A stretch of 64,000 bases of DNA from Begonia masoniana. Taxonomy: Eukaryota; Streptophyta; Magnoliopsida; Cucurbitales; Begoniaceae. Position numbers and translations under genes: made by a program. Shown one piece after another: positions 21,888 through 33,657 of the stretch. Position 1 is the first letter of the stretch. Each line of letters starts with the position of its first letter. The notes under the pieces are model-generated. The model searched no databases. It was not told the DNA's origin and saw nothing but the letters and a program-made list of their open reading frames with translations. Location: positions 19,071,330 to 19,135,329 of the forward strand of contig CM039508.1 of NCBI GenBank assembly GCA_022432975.1, given 5' to 3'.

Positions 21888-22569
21888 AATGACGAGACTA
21901 CTGTGAAATTGCTAATTCCCCATGGAAAAATGATGAAATTGTATAGTATATTTTACGACCCCCATACAAAGAAATGAAAGGGAAAGAAAGTCTGCGAAGA
22001 AGGCTTGAGGAAAACAACATCGAAGGCAGAGAAAGAAGCTACACAGTGGAAACAGAAGATAAATTCAGACAACCAAAAAATTGGCATGACGAAACTACAC
22101 AGTGGAAAGCTAACATTTTATCAGAAAATTAAAAATGAAATATTAAATATTGGACAGCAGAAAACCAATTAAAGAGCTTAACCATAGAAAGTAAAAAAAA
22201 AAAGTTGAACAAGAAGAGAAAAAGAAACATACAGGGCAGACCTCTCGCAGTAGGAAACAAAACGACGCCCAAGACGTCTGACCAGCACAACGAACAACAA
22301 CGCAAACCAATTCCCTGAGAAAGAAGAATGAATATTAAGGCAGGGTAGAAGATGCAGGGAAACGATAGTAGCAGCAATGACTAAACCCAAAGAAAAAATT
22401 GACGGACGTAAACGGAGAGAAGAGGATAGAAGGATAGAAGGACCAGAGACAAACCCGAGAGAGGAAGAAGAAAAGAAAAGACAACTCTAAAATTCTTCTT
22501 CCCCATGCAAAGAAAATAATTTACGTTCCCCATAGTAGTTAATAACCAATAATCTAAAGGATTATAAAA
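21888..22569. other. Noncoding spacer between Sirevirus and MULE 1
   Basis: No gene recognised. The stretch is purine-rich on the plus strand (AGAGAAAGAAGCTAC, AAGAGAAAAAGAAACATAC). Short frames are not family-like. It could be old host or transposon sequence into which the Sirevirus inserted (target GGAGG). Confidence 0.4.
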
Positions 22570-23140
22570 GAGTAATTACCGATTTAAATTCTAAAGTATT
22601 GAGTGAATTTGAAACCACCATTAAACTAAAAATTTTAAAAATAAAAATTTTAAATTATAAAAAATATAACAAATCAAACTCTGATAGTAGATCAATCATC
22701 CCCGTTTTCAATTTACGCCCGAGAACAGGGGGCCGATATAAAATGAATCGACCCCTTTCTGTTCAGTGCTTATGTGGCACTAGACGTATGGGATCTGGGG
22801 GTCGATGTGGGGGTGAACCTCCGTTCCACATGCACTGCACGTGATTCGAGAAAAGTGGGTCCCTACCTAGTAACGACCTCCCATTCCATGCCTCCCCATT
22901 TAAGGGGGTTCTCGGGAATAGAGGGTCACCGCCCTGGATTGGCCCCCATTCTTGTGCGTAATGTTTGAGAATGATGGGTCAATGTGGGGCGGGTACCTCC
23001 GATCTGTGTCCTAATTTTGAGAACGGGGGGTGGTTGCCCTGAAATGGAGGGCCAATCCGTGACAACATATAAGAAAACAGCCCTCCATTCTCACCCCTCG
23101 ACTTGTGAAAATGCTAAAACATCTGAACTCTTCGATGAAT
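22570..23140 (+). repeat. Left terminal region of MULE 1
   Basis: An AT-rich outer part followed by a G/C-rich inner part with repeated GAACGGGGG/CCTCCGTTCCACATGCACTGCACGTG words. Its reverse complement resembles 28200-28483 (GGGACC...CGAATCACGTGCAGTGCA versus GGGACC...TGAATCACGTGTGGTGCAC). It ends near a probable transcript start, just ahead of the transposase start at about 23160. Confidence 0.7.
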
Positions 23141-23156
23141 TTTTTCTATATTAGTG

Positions 23157-23869
23157 ACGTTGATGGATTCTGACTCGAGTAGATCGGTTGATTTAGACGA
23201 GACAACAACTTGTGATGTCAATATGGACTGGTATTCGTACCTTATGCCCATATATGGTGATCTTTGAGCATTCGATCACCTAGAAGATAATGAAGACATA
23301 AAGGTGCAATTGACATCGAAAACTCTAGATGATGAGCTTCAAATACCGATCGACTCGGCAGATGATGAGGTGGAAAACATACCGATAATAGAAGAAATTT
23401 TGATGAGATTTTATTTGAGGACAAAATATAGTTTTTTAAAGACTATTAGAGAAGAAATAGTAGAATATGCTTTAAATAATGGTTATGAGATCAGATTCAT
23501 TAAAAGTAAATATCGGCGATTGACGGCAATGTGTGAAGACGGATGTGATTGGCGACTGTATGGTTTGAAGATGCAAAATGATCTTACGTTTCAAATAAAA
23601 AATTTCAATGATTCTCACAACTGTTCAACAAAAATTTAGAATCGACATGCTACTGCAAAATGGGTGGTAAACCATTATTTGGATAGGTTCAAAAGTAAAC
23701 CTACGTAGAAAATTCCTTCCATTATCGAGAAAATGAGGAATGATTTGAATGTTAATATTACTTCAAGTCTTGCCAGAAGAGCAAGAAGCAAAGCTCGAAA
23801 ACTTATTGAAGGGAAGGGCGATAAATAATACAAGTTATTGTGGTCGTACATAGAAGAAATACGTAGATC
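23157..23869 (+). pseudogene. MULE 1 transposase N-terminal part
   Basis: The frame starts near MDSDSSRSVDLDE (23163), with a stop after YGDL, then an acidic stretch and the MuDR-type DNA-binding domain: FLKTIREEIVEYALNNGYEI, CEDGCDWRLYGLKMQND, TFQIKNFNDSHNCS. After a stop it continues HATAKWVVNHYLDRFKSKPT*KIPS (Trp replaced by TAG) and ARRARSKARKLIEGKGDK, the typical MULE helix-turn-helix. MULE 2 has the same N-terminus at 55224-55436 (minus strand). Confidence 0.87.
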
Positions 23870-23874
23870 AAATT

Positions 23875-26427
23875 TGTAACGACCCTTAACTATACCCTTA
23901 ATTTCCCGTATAAAATTTTTTTCTTTTTAAGCATAAGTAATCTTTATTACGTTACATCGGAATTTAAATCGTTGAAATCGTTCGAAGAATTAAAAACCAT
24001 CAAAAACTATTTAATAAAACATAAGAAAACATTAAATAAAAGCCATCAAAAGCAGAAGAACAATCGGCCAAAGCTTGGAGGGCAAAAAGGGCAACTACCC
24101 ATAAAATATCATGGCCGATCGATTGGCCATTTCAGCCGATCGATCGGCTGTCGAAAAACATGAGGGGGTGATTGATCGCCCTGCGATCGATCACCAGCCG
24201 ATCGATCACCCCCTGTTGGGCGATCGATCGGCAACTTCTCTGGATTTTTCCAGAGAAGTTACCAATTCTTGCCGATCGATCGCCTCCTTAAGCGATCAAT
24301 CAGCAACCTCTCTGGAATCCGAAATTCCAGAGAGTTTGCCTCTCTCTTTTCTCATTTTCTTCCCCCCCTCACACTTAACAATTTTTCTCTCAACCCCTTA
24401 ACGTCTATACTTCAATTAACATAATCAACACCTTAACATAACCCCACTCTTAATCTCATTCATTTCTCACTTCACCAATCACCAATTAAACAACTCAAAA
24501 CGTATCCTAAAACCCGCTTAACCCGAGATAAACTCTACGAAATCCAACTGCGTGGATAGCTCTAAAACTCGAGCATATTCGTACTTAACCTAAAACATCT
24601 CCAAGCATTACTATAAAAATTCAAATAAAACTTGGTAAAACATTTTATAAAACAAGTTTACCAAAACATCAAAATGTCTTTTTTTATCGACTATTCAGAA
24701 CCAAGCATCCTAAAATGATTCAACTATACAATTTTTCCTATCCTTCTATCAATCAAAATCCCTAAAACACTTACTTACATCCCCATGGGTCAAAATGCTC
24801 ACCGACTGCCCAGCACACTCCCACGGGCCATCTTTCTTCAACTGCTCATTCCTCGGGTGGAGGGATCTCGTCCTCACCTGTCTCGAAATCACCTACACCA
24901 TACAGACAACTATGAGCTAAAGGCTCAGCAAGTTTCGTAAATATAGATGCATGCTGTGCATATGAGTTTCAGAAATCATGCAGATTACTTAACAGAGCAG
25001 ATCATTACAGATAACAAAGATGTCACCGAGATCTCAGCCTGTCAGATAGAGAGGGCACGTCCAGCGGTTGGATAGCCCTTTCCATCTACTGGGGGGGGGG
25101 GGTACATGTTTACATCCATAAACAGCCATGCCTGAACCCCACCTTGCCATGACCAGATAACAGATTACGTAGATTCATTTCATTAGTTCGTTTCTTTTTC
25201 GTAAACTCGTGCAGAAATTCGTTTTCATGCTATTTTAAAATATGTGATGCATGAACAGTTAAATGCATAAAAATAAACATACAATATGTGTACCATTAAG
25301 ACGATGAAAGTAAAACCTATAAAAGAGCTAATCCTAACTACCCGACCAAAACATTTAAACAAACAATTCACCAATACTCCTCAACACGACTTCGACATAC
25401 AGTGTAGGCCAATCGGCCATAGTAAGTCACGAGAACTTACCTCGCGTCCGTTGTAATTCTAGCTCCGTCCACGAGCGTTGTTCACCTAAGGCAATTCACA
25501 ACAGTTGTTGTTAAAACGAGTTTAATCCATTAAAGGTCCAAACTAACAAACCCTTAACTAAAGAAATTTCCTAAAGCTCTAAATCAATTCATTGAGTCAT
25601 TTTGTCGAGCAATTCGTGCTCATAAACTCCTAACCTCCATTAATGGAGTTTTGAAGTTCTCCAACAACCCAAAACTCACATTAATGGCCATTAATTCGCC
25701 CAACTACCTCAATCCCATTAATACGCTCACCAAGGTCATAAATAGGGCAACCCTAGCCATTTCTAGCATAACCCGACTATTTTGCGAAAACCCTAACAGA
25801 AACCCTAACCGTATAATCTAGAAAACCAAAACCTAACGTCCGAAAACTATAGAACCTTACCTAGAACGTTGATTGGAGTAGAAAACGTGAAGAGTCGGAG
25901 GTTGATCGGAGGAGGAATCGCTGTTGGAAGAGAGAACGTTGCGGGAAGGAAAGAAATCGCCGAGAGGGAGGAAGAGAAAAAAAGGAATCGCGAAGTGCTC
26001 TGGAGAAGAAGAAAGGATTTTGTTTTAATTTATAATATTGACTTGTCAAATGACCGTTTTGCCCTTCCTTTGATTTTTCTATTTATTTCATCACTTATTC
26101 CGTTATTTGACTCTCAATTCGGTTTCTCCGAGTTTTTATATTTCGTCAATGAATCCAACTTATTACTAGGGTTCCACCAAAACTCTATGTATGCAAAACA
26201 GACCTCGTTTACTATTTTTACCACAATGTCCTTTATATTACGAGAAACACAAAACTCGTAATTTAGCATTACAGTTCCGAAAATTCCTGAATTTCTCCTA
26301 AAATCCATATTAATCATTAGAATCTTAATAACGCTTTCTGTTAACAAAACAGACTTAATTTGACATATTTACAAAAATGCCATTATATATTAGAATATTG
26401 AAAATCCCGATAAAACCAGGTGTTACA
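23875..26427 (-). mobile_element. Solo LTR (2.55 kb) inserted in MULE 1
   Basis: Plus-strand ends TGTAACGACCC...GGTGTTACA with target duplication AAATT (23870-23874 and 26428-26432). Sense is minus (TGTAACACCTGG start, GGTCGTTACA end). On the sense strand it has the donor AGGTAAGT (complement of 25435-25442), a TGGCC-GGCCTACA palindrome (25403-25420), a GCTGAGCC...GCTCA block (about 24912-24935) and, near its end, a cluster of CGATCGATCG palindromes (24110-24310). A 12-G run sits at 25091-25102. Confidence 0.93.
24107..24310 (-). repeat. Cluster of CGATCGATCG palindromes in solo LTR
   Basis: Within 200 bp the words GCCGATCGATCGGC, GCGATCGATCACC, GGCGATCGATCGGC and variants occur at least seven times, mixed with two inverted copies of a TCTGGA...TCCAGAGA sequence. 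The cluster is at the position where other LTRs of the same type have tandem arrays. Confidence 0.8.
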
Positions 26428-26432
26428 AAATT

Positions 26433-27138
26433 CGAGTAGCACATTAAGCCTGTAGACTTACTTGGTAGGCTCTGCCGATAATGAGTCATGTGTATTCGAA
26501 AGAATGTATATGTGTATGGATGCAAGCAAGACAAATTTGCTTTAGTGTGGTAGACCTATTATCTGTTTGGATGGTTGTCATCTAAAGAGCTCGTGTTCTG
26601 GCCAATTACTGATAGCCATCAGCATTGATGACAATGATGGAATATATCTCATTGATGTTGTCAATGTGGAATCAGAGTGTATGGACTCGTAGACGTGATT
26701 TTTGAGATTATTGAAGGAAGACTTAATAATGAATCGGGATACAGATGGACATTTATTTCGGATTGACAAAAGGTATAATTCATTTTCGATTGTTCTTTCA
26801 CATATATTGTTTTATGTTGACTATGTTGTTCTTTTAAATATCGGGGGTTGTTGCCTGCTGTGCAGCAAGAATTACTGTCAGCCGAACACCGCTACTGTCT
26901 CCGACATATATACACAAATTTCAAAAATCAATTTCAGGACAAAGTATATAGAGATGCAGTGTGGAAGGCAGCCAGGGCAACCACAACTTTTCATTTCGAG
27001 AGAGAAATGAGGAACTTACATCAGATTAATCCAGATATCCATGCATATCTTCGAGGCACAAACCCTAGATATTGGGCTAGTCATACATTTTCTTCATTCC
27101 CCAACTGTGATCTTTGATTGAATGATGAATATGAGTCA
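26433..27138 (+). pseudogene. MULE 1 transposase DDE region
   Basis: After the LTR the frame resumes: GRPIICLDGCHLKSSCSGQLLIAISID, the first catalytic Asp block, then a broken ESECMDS and ESGYRWTFISD*QKG (CGA to TGA). An intron follows: donor AAAAG|GTATAA (26773) and a former acceptor near 26844 that now reads TCGG, where MULE 2 has TTAG. After it come AEHRYCLRHIYTNFKNQF (the C-x-x-H block), KAARATTTFHFEREM, NPRYWASHTF. Confidence 0.85.
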
Positions 27139-28100
27139 TTCAATGCAGTTCTGTTACCTATCAAGGATAAACTGATTTTGACTATGTTCGAGATGATCTG
27201 AAAGTGCTTGATGACTAGGATTGTGAAAAAATACGAGAAGTCGGCCTTGTCAACAGATGTCTTGTGTCCCCAAATAAGAAAAAAGCTTGTGCAGCTAGAA
27301 CGTATAGCTTGAAATGTCCTATGTTTGCAGGAACCACACGATTTGAGGTCAGCAACGACAACAAACAATACATTATCGACATGAATACATGTGTGTGCAA
27401 CTATTATAGGTGGGAGCTTACTGGAATCTCATGTGTCCATTCCATTCTCTGCATTCATTTCATGAGACTAGCACAGGAAAATTACGTTCATTAATACTAT
27501 CACTGGGGAACTTATCTGCAAATGTACTCACACTTCATTCAATGCAGTTCTGTTGCCTGTCAAGGACAAACTGATTCTTACTATGTTCAAGATGATCCGA
27601 AAGTGCTTGATGACTAGGATTGTGAAAAAATACGAGAAGTCGGCCTTGTCAACAGACGTCTTGTGTCCCCAAATAAGAAAAAAGATTGCGAAGCTAGAAC
27701 GTGCAGCTCGAAATTGGAGTTCAATGTTTGCGGGAGCCGCACGATTTTAGGTCAGCAATGACAATGAACAATACATTGTTGACATGAATACATGCGTGTA
27801 CAACTATTATAGGTGGGAGCTTATTGGAATCTCATTTGTCCACTCCATTTTCTGCATTCATTTTATGAGACTAGCACCAGAAAATTACATTTATTAATAC
27901 TATCACTGGGGAACTTATCTGCAAATGTACTCACACTTCATTCATCTGATTATTAGTCAACACATGCTGTCGCCCATAGAAAATATGAAGCAAATCCTTC
28001 ATCTCAAAAGAAAGCGTCAACCTGGTAGGCCAAATAAGAAAATAGGTCGCAATAGGTTTTTTCAAAGGTGGAAGGCGGATTAGATGGCTGATTATTTATA
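27139..28100 (+). pseudogene. MULE 1 transposase C-terminal part with internal duplication
   Basis: A 399-bp segment (27139-27537) is repeated at 27538 to about 27945. Both encode FNAVLLPIKDKLILTMFEMI, RKCLMTRIVKKYEK and the SWIM zinc finger. The first has an intact CxC...CxH (CVCNYYRWELTGISCVH); the second reads CVY...SFVH and has lost two ligands. Stops in copy 1 (ATCTGAAAG) face CGA codons in copy 2 (ATCCGAAAG), a direct CpG-to-TpG comparison. The end RQPGRPNKKIGRNRF is the usual basic MULE tail. Confidence 0.87.
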
Positions 28101-28483
28101 TACTATTGAGGATCGGCCCCTTGATCCGGGGAAATGACCCATCGTTCTCAGCACTAATTTTATCACCCTTGATCGGGGACCCGTTCTAAAAATTAGGGCT
28201 GACAACGGGGTCCCCGCCCAAAACGACCCCGTTCTTTAACATACCGCTTGAGATCAGGTTTTCAATCTGGGGCGGGGACCCCCCCATTCCTGAGAACCCT
28301 AAAATGGGAAAGGATAGAACGGGGGCCAATCTGGGGTAGGGACCCCTGAAATGGGAAGGCATAGAACGGGTGGCCGATCTGGAAAGATGACCTCCCATTC
28401 CCTAGAACCCTGAAATGGGGAGGTATGGAACAGGGGCCGATCTGGGGCGGGGACCTCTGTTCTTGAATCACGTGTGGTGCACA
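28101..28483 (+). repeat. Right terminal region of MULE 1, truncated
   Basis: Several repeats of a GGGGCCGATCTGGGGCGGGGACC-like unit (28258-28460) in a GC-rich inverted version of the left end. The outer AT-rich part is missing; CRM-like sequence starts at about 28484 without a visible target duplication. Confidence 0.7.
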
Positions 28484-29566
28484 CTCAAGACATGGACAAG
28501 CTAACTAACATGCTTAGATGGGATGCCAAAGAAGGGTCAACTCAAAGTCAAACGAAGTCAACTCAAATCCAAACGGGAATTTGTCTACCTGGTAGCAACT
28601 ATGTGTAATTTTTTTTTTGTTTTTGCATTTGAATTTGGCAAAGATTGGCCTTCTTTTTATTTTATCTATAAATTACATACATGAATGTGTGGTTGGGTTA
28701 AATGAATGATAGGTTAGTGGTGGTCAAGGTGTGACACACAAGGGCTTGAAGACCAAAGAGCAACCAAGAGGCTCGACCCACAATAATCAAAGCCCGCATA
28801 CAAGAAACATATTATGTCCAATCCAATCCAAAAGGGGCGCCATTCTCTCCTCTATTTTTCAAATTTGATGGCTCGAGTGCTATTTTCATGGGATTGAAGA
28901 TCGTTCTTGTTGAAGAGGAAGCCATCTCCATCGTTGATTTAAGATAAAAGCTACAACACATGCACGGCCGAGATCGCTCCTTGTGTGAAATTACCTTAAA
29001 CCACGTTAGGATTTTACTTAAACATGGTCACTGAATATTGTTTGTTTAGATTACTTTTGGAATGAGAACAAGTAGACCCTTTCTCTCTAGCCTCGGATCA
29101 TCATCATCATCGCCTAAGGTTAGTCCTCAGATTGTTCATCAATTCGAACAGAGTTATGCCTCCGATTGTTTCCAAGCCTGTAGTTGCTTGGTAACTCTTA
29201 TCCTCATCTTCTCTTCTTCCTATCTAAGACCTTAGATAGGAGAGAAAAGCTGAGCAAACCATCATTGTGCTGTTCTAATTCTTATTTGGAAGGTTGCATT
29301 TACCTGGAAGTGCTATAAGTTGCTTTTAAGGCCAGTTACGGGTCTCTTGCTTAACTTCTTTGTTTATTATTGTTTTTTTAAAGTGAAATTTGTGGGTCAC
29401 ATTCATTATTTATCAAGTAAGATATCCTCCAAATTTCTTTTAAATTAGACATTATTTAATATCTTTTTAGATTGTGAAATTGAGAGGTGCTCTCGGATTG
29501 AGCCGAGATCACTTCCTTGTGGGTTTTGTGTGCATAACCTTTGTCTTGCAGGGACATAGGTTATCA
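28484..29566 (+). repeat. 5' LTR of CRM-like element 2
   Basis: It aligns with 46158-47244 from CTCAAGACATGGACAAGC to GGACATAGGTTATCA. It includes a CATCATCATCATCGCC run and a CTCGGATTGAGCCGAG inverted repeat near the end. The true start may lie further left in the 3' copy, so this copy may be truncated at the MULE 1 junction. Confidence 0.85.
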
Positions 29567-29569
29567 GCT

Positions 29570-29583
29570 TGGTATCAGAGCCG
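29570..29583 (+). other. Primer binding site of CRM-like element 2
   Basis: TGGTATCAGAGCCG lies 3 bp after the LTR end TTATCA. It is complementary to the 3' end of initiator-Met tRNA and confirms a plus-strand element. Confidence 0.9.
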
Positions 29584-30397
29584 AGGTTGTTTCCCTTGCA
29601 TGTTTGGTTTAAATTGAGCATCATTTTCATTTTTTTTGGTCACACAAAGCTAAATCTAAACGGAAAACTAGATTGAGCCGAGGACACCTTAGTTTATTTT
29701 TGAATTTCGATTGATTAATTGTTGAGCACGAATTGGTTAACTATTCTCAAGATATTATACACGTACGTGACTTGTTTTACATGTTTAAAATTAATTGATA
29801 GCACTTTCAATTTGTTTGGCAATTCAAGTTCTAATTGGATATTGTTAACCTAAAGTTGAGGGCGAATCGATTTGGATTGCAAAAGGCCAAAGAGGGTTTC
29901 CAACCTAAGACTTGTAGAATTTTGTTTTAACTGACCATTGTGCTTATTTTAGCAATTTACATTCCATTATTTTCCTATGTTACATGAATTGCTAATTTAT
30001 TTAATTATTGCACATAATATAAGATCACTTGAATTTTAAATCCGAAAAGACTCCTAAATTTTAGCTCATTCCTGAGATATTTAGTTAGTGAAATCATTTG
30101 AATTTAAATATGAAAAGACTCCTAAATTTTAGCTCTTTCCTTTGAGATATTTAGTTAGTGAGATCATTGGAATTTAAATCCAAAAAAAAATCCTAAATTT
30201 TAGCTCATTCCTTTAAGATATTTTGTTAGTGAGATCATTTTAATCTTAAATCCGCAAAGATTCCTAAAGTATAATTCCTTCGGTTTAGGTTTGGTTTAAG
30301 AATTCCCTTCATCATTTTCGTGAGTTAAAACTTCTAAATTCTAGCGTTATAATAAGAAAATCTTTCTAAATACTTAGGATCTAATTAGTGGTTAATC
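29584..30397 (+). other. Untranslated leader of CRM-like element 2
   Basis: No gene. AT-rich leader between primer site and gag ATG. From 30020 to 30270 a roughly 78-bp unit (TCATTTGAATTTAAATCCGAAAAGACTCCTAAATTTTAGCTC...TTTAGTTAGTGAGA) is repeated about three times with small changes. Confidence 0.7.
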
Positions 30398-31020
30398 ATG
30401 ACAACTCGTAGTAGACTTAATTACAATCCAACTTTTGAACAAACTCGTGATATGGATACTCCCCAATAAAAAAATCCTCAAGTAGGTAAATCAAGTGTTC
30501 AAGGCCAAATTGATGATCTTAGTCAAAAGATGAAGCAAGTCTTGGATCGCCTTGATGATCGTGATAACCTGATGAATGTAGCAAGAATTTTCGAGAACCT
30601 TTACCTAAGGAAAGAAGTGATTCGGATTTTAGATCACCTTGGCTTAAAAGAAGATACGAGTCAGAATTTCAGAAAGCTTTGCTAAGGGGGAGAACGAAAA
30701 CGGGTTTCCACGAGCCAATGCATCAAAATGACGTAGAACACCCAAGGAATAGGTTTCAAGATCGTGACTCGCAAGATGAAGAATGGATTGGTGGAGGAGA
30801 GGATTTCATTCCACACCGACGAAGGGACAATGACGATTTTAGACACGCCAGACTAACAATACCTCCATTCAATGGATCATGCAACGGAAACTCATTCTTG
30901 GACTGGTTAGACAAGGTCGAAAAAGTTTTTGCGTACTATGGATATATAGATCGTACCATAATACAACTTGTAGTAGACATGCTAACTGATTATGCGTCCT
31001 TATGGTGGGAGAATTTGAAA
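30398..31020 (+). pseudogene. gag N-terminal part (CRM-like element 2)
   Basis: Starts ATGACAACTCGTAGT (MTTRSRLNYNPTFEQTRDMD, then a stop). A coiled-coil-like QIDDLSQKMKQVLDRLDDR follows. After frame breaks, the capsid domain reads RLTIPPFNGS (as ARLTIPPFNGSCNGN), FLDWLDKVEKVFAYYGY and YASLWWENLK. There a 12.3-kb element interrupts it at target TGAAA (31016-31020). The matching continuation is at 43282. The RLTIPPFNG...WWENL blocks are standard for the retrotransposon gag domain. Confidence 0.87.
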
Positions 31021-33362
31021 TGTGACGACCCCAATCCGATCAGGGCCGCCACGGACTTGCCGTGACGTAATCATTTAATCATCATTTTTTTTTAACACTT
31101 ACCATAACCCTTAAACAAACTAACCATAACGTAACCTTAACTTTAAACTCTCGTAACCACATAAGTTTTTCTTTTTATATCACTTATAACGCGTCGACTT
31201 CTAAACCATTAAATTGAAGTCTCGGATTGTTGAAATCCCTTAAAATCACTCGTTCGTCGATCATCAAAACACAACACTAATATAACCTACAATTTCAGAA
31301 AACTCAAGAAAACGAACTGCGTGGATCGCTTTAAAAATCGAGCGTATCCTTACCTGTTTCAAAATAACCAAACAGTTCCAATATATTTCTAAAACTAAGA
31401 TTCCACATTCTAAACGTTCTACTTCCACTATATATACATCAAAACTCGACTTTTCATACCTTTTTCTATCAAAACATCCGATCCACATATTTAAACATTT
31501 TCATACTTTCACAAACAAAACCGACACGTAGACCTACTAACGTAAAATTATCAAACAAAACCCAAACAAATCCTCAAAACAAACATCGAACATAAACATG
31601 GAATTTCCTAAGACATCACCAAAGACATACATTATCAAATCATTCAGAATAGAACTACTTCAAACCTACATCCACTATAAAAATTCCTAAATAATAAACC
31701 TAGCTATACACCCTAAAATCCATCACCTTTCTAACCAACAAAACTAACTCACATCCATTTGCCATGAAAAATTTTGGGGCACACCATCGGATCATCAAGC
31801 CAAGCCAAAACACACCCCGTCACCAAGAGCACCATCCGTCGACCACCTGTTCTTTGTCATCAAGAGGAACTCTCACCTTCACACCTGTCACCTACATCAT
31901 ACAACATAAACATTAAGCCTAATGCTTAGTAAGGGAATGCTCTATAGATGACGTATGCATGAATGCGTGACTTTTCATAAAACATGTTCATTTCGTTTCA
32001 TTTTGTTAACATTTTCTCATTTGTCTACGTAGTAGACCATTTCCTTGCCCCGTGAGAACCATGACTTGCCCTGTGAGAACCATGACTTGCCCTGTGAGAA
32101 CACATGACTTATCCCGTGAGATCACATATCGTCTTTAAATCATTATCATTCAATTCATCGTAAAAACATGCTCGTAAATAGTTCGTATGCACCTTTTATA
32201 AAACATGATGCATGAGGAATTCACAGACATACATAGACATATCATCAACCATTCACAACGTACATGGACATGCTTTACTCATAACGAACTTCACAAATAA
32301 CTAATAACTAACATCCTAAGCTACCCGACTCATTAAACCCACAGTCAGAAAATCATCATCGAAAACACAAAAGCCTAACGTTGACATAATGTAGGGCCTT
32401 AAGGGCCGGAAACCTAACATCCACTTACCTGGCGTCCTAGCTATGCCGAGCACCGTCCTTGAAGAGCTTGGATTACCTAAGGCATTTCATAGCACGTCGT
32501 TAGTATTAATCTAAATCATCAATTTCAAAGCTAAACGAAATCCCGAGCTAAGACAATTTCTTTTAAAACTCTAACTCATTTCGTTCGGGCATAACTAAAC
32601 TCTTATTTTAGTGAAGACATCTCAAATTATTATTTCTAGCCTAATCCAACTAAAATCTAATTAAATGGGCCACTAATTTGGGTTCGGTAAAAACTGACCT
32701 GAAACTTCAAACGCGCGTAACTTTTGCGTCGGTTATCGGAATCGAACGATTCCAGCAGTCACGTACTCCTCTAATAACCTATTTTAACCTGTCAAAAGGA
32801 ATTTTAAAACAAACAACCCTAGCTAGGTCAAAATATCAAAAACCCGAATCTGCCCTTAATCGGAAATTTCCCCCTTTCTGATTTTTCATCAAATTCTACC
32901 TATTTCCTCACCAATCGACCACCCACACCTTCAATTTGACTAATCTAACCAAAATCCCGAGCTACACTCACCAAAACCGAAATGCCCTAAATCGGGCCTC
33001 ACTGAATTTCGCCCAAACCGGGCTCAACACGGCCAGGCGATCAAAGCCGGACCAAGGGTCGGTAAACCCACGCCGGAGGTGACCGAAATTGGCCGGTGAT
33101 CGGAGCTCAATCGAGCTCGTCACCCTCGGCCACAAACCGAATAAAAAACAGGGCCAAAAATCGAGCTTACCGTTCGGTTTGTGCGTGAGGATGGTCGGAA
33201 ATCGCACGTCACTGTCGTCTGGCCAGAAAACGGCGAGAAATCGCTGGCGTTCGTCGATCGTCGCCTCCCTCGTCTCCTCTGTTCTTCGCTCGCGGAGCTC
33301 GACGTCGAACGACAGAATGGCTTCGGCCATTCTGTCGTTTTGGTTTTTATTTTTATAAAAAC

Positions 33363-33402
<40 letters not shown>

Positions 33403-33657
33403 CTAAAACTATTTCTTTAATTTAAACTAGCTAATTACCGTTTTACTCTCTCATTTTTGACCATTTCGAATTTCATTAAATCTCATTATTGAATTATAAC
33501 TCTTGGCTTAATTTCACTGGAAATACCCGAACCCAAATTAATTAACCAATTAGGTTAATCAAATTTATTAACTTTTCTTTTAAATTACTTAAAACAATTA
33601 TTTATTAAACAATTACCTATCATTTTATTTTCTCTTAAAAAAATCCCGGGTGTTACA
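31021..33657 (-). repeat. 3' LTR of the non-autonomous element
   Basis: Sense strand starts TGTAACACCCGGGATTTTT and ends GGATTGGGGTCGTCACA. It contains an (AAT)n run (33360-33402), the donor AGGTAAGT (complement of 32423-32430), a GGCCCTTAAGGCCCTACA palindrome (complement of 32390-32407), a TTACTAAGCATTAGGC block (about 31918-31936) and three CCTTGCCCYGTGAGAACCATGA-like repeats (32040-32110). The short frame at 32968-33330 is incidental: it recurs in the other LTR but lacks family features. Confidence 0.9.
33360..33402 (+). repeat. (AAT)n microsatellite
   Basis: About 13 tandem AAT/ATA triplets inside the LTR. The homologous site in the other LTR (43170-43191) has about six, followed at once by a deletion of about 200 bp. 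Confidence 0.9.

Larger units (their letters stand above)
22570..28483 (+). mobile_element. MULE 1 (Mutator-like element), interrupted
   Basis: GC-rich terminal regions (22570-23140 and 28100-28483) flank a decayed plus-strand Mutator transposase. The left terminal sequence GAGTAATTACCGATTTAAA...CTAAAGTATT is a diverged form of the MULE 2 end (GGGTAAAAACC...CAAAGTATC). Right and left share an inverted GAATCACGTG-centred block. A solo LTR with TSD AAATT splits the transposase. The right end is cut where CRM-like element 2 starts, so no 9-bp target duplication can be shown. Confidence 0.85.

Noticed and set aside
29570..29583. A tRNA gene at the TGGTATCAGAG sites
   Set aside because: Only the complement of the tRNA 3' end is present, next to LTR ends: these are primer binding sites.
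32968..33330. A 120-residue minus-strand frame (repeated at 42776-43138) as a gene
   Set aside because: It is present in both LTRs, has no family features, and is compositionally driven by GC-rich LTR sequence; the opposite strand is also open.
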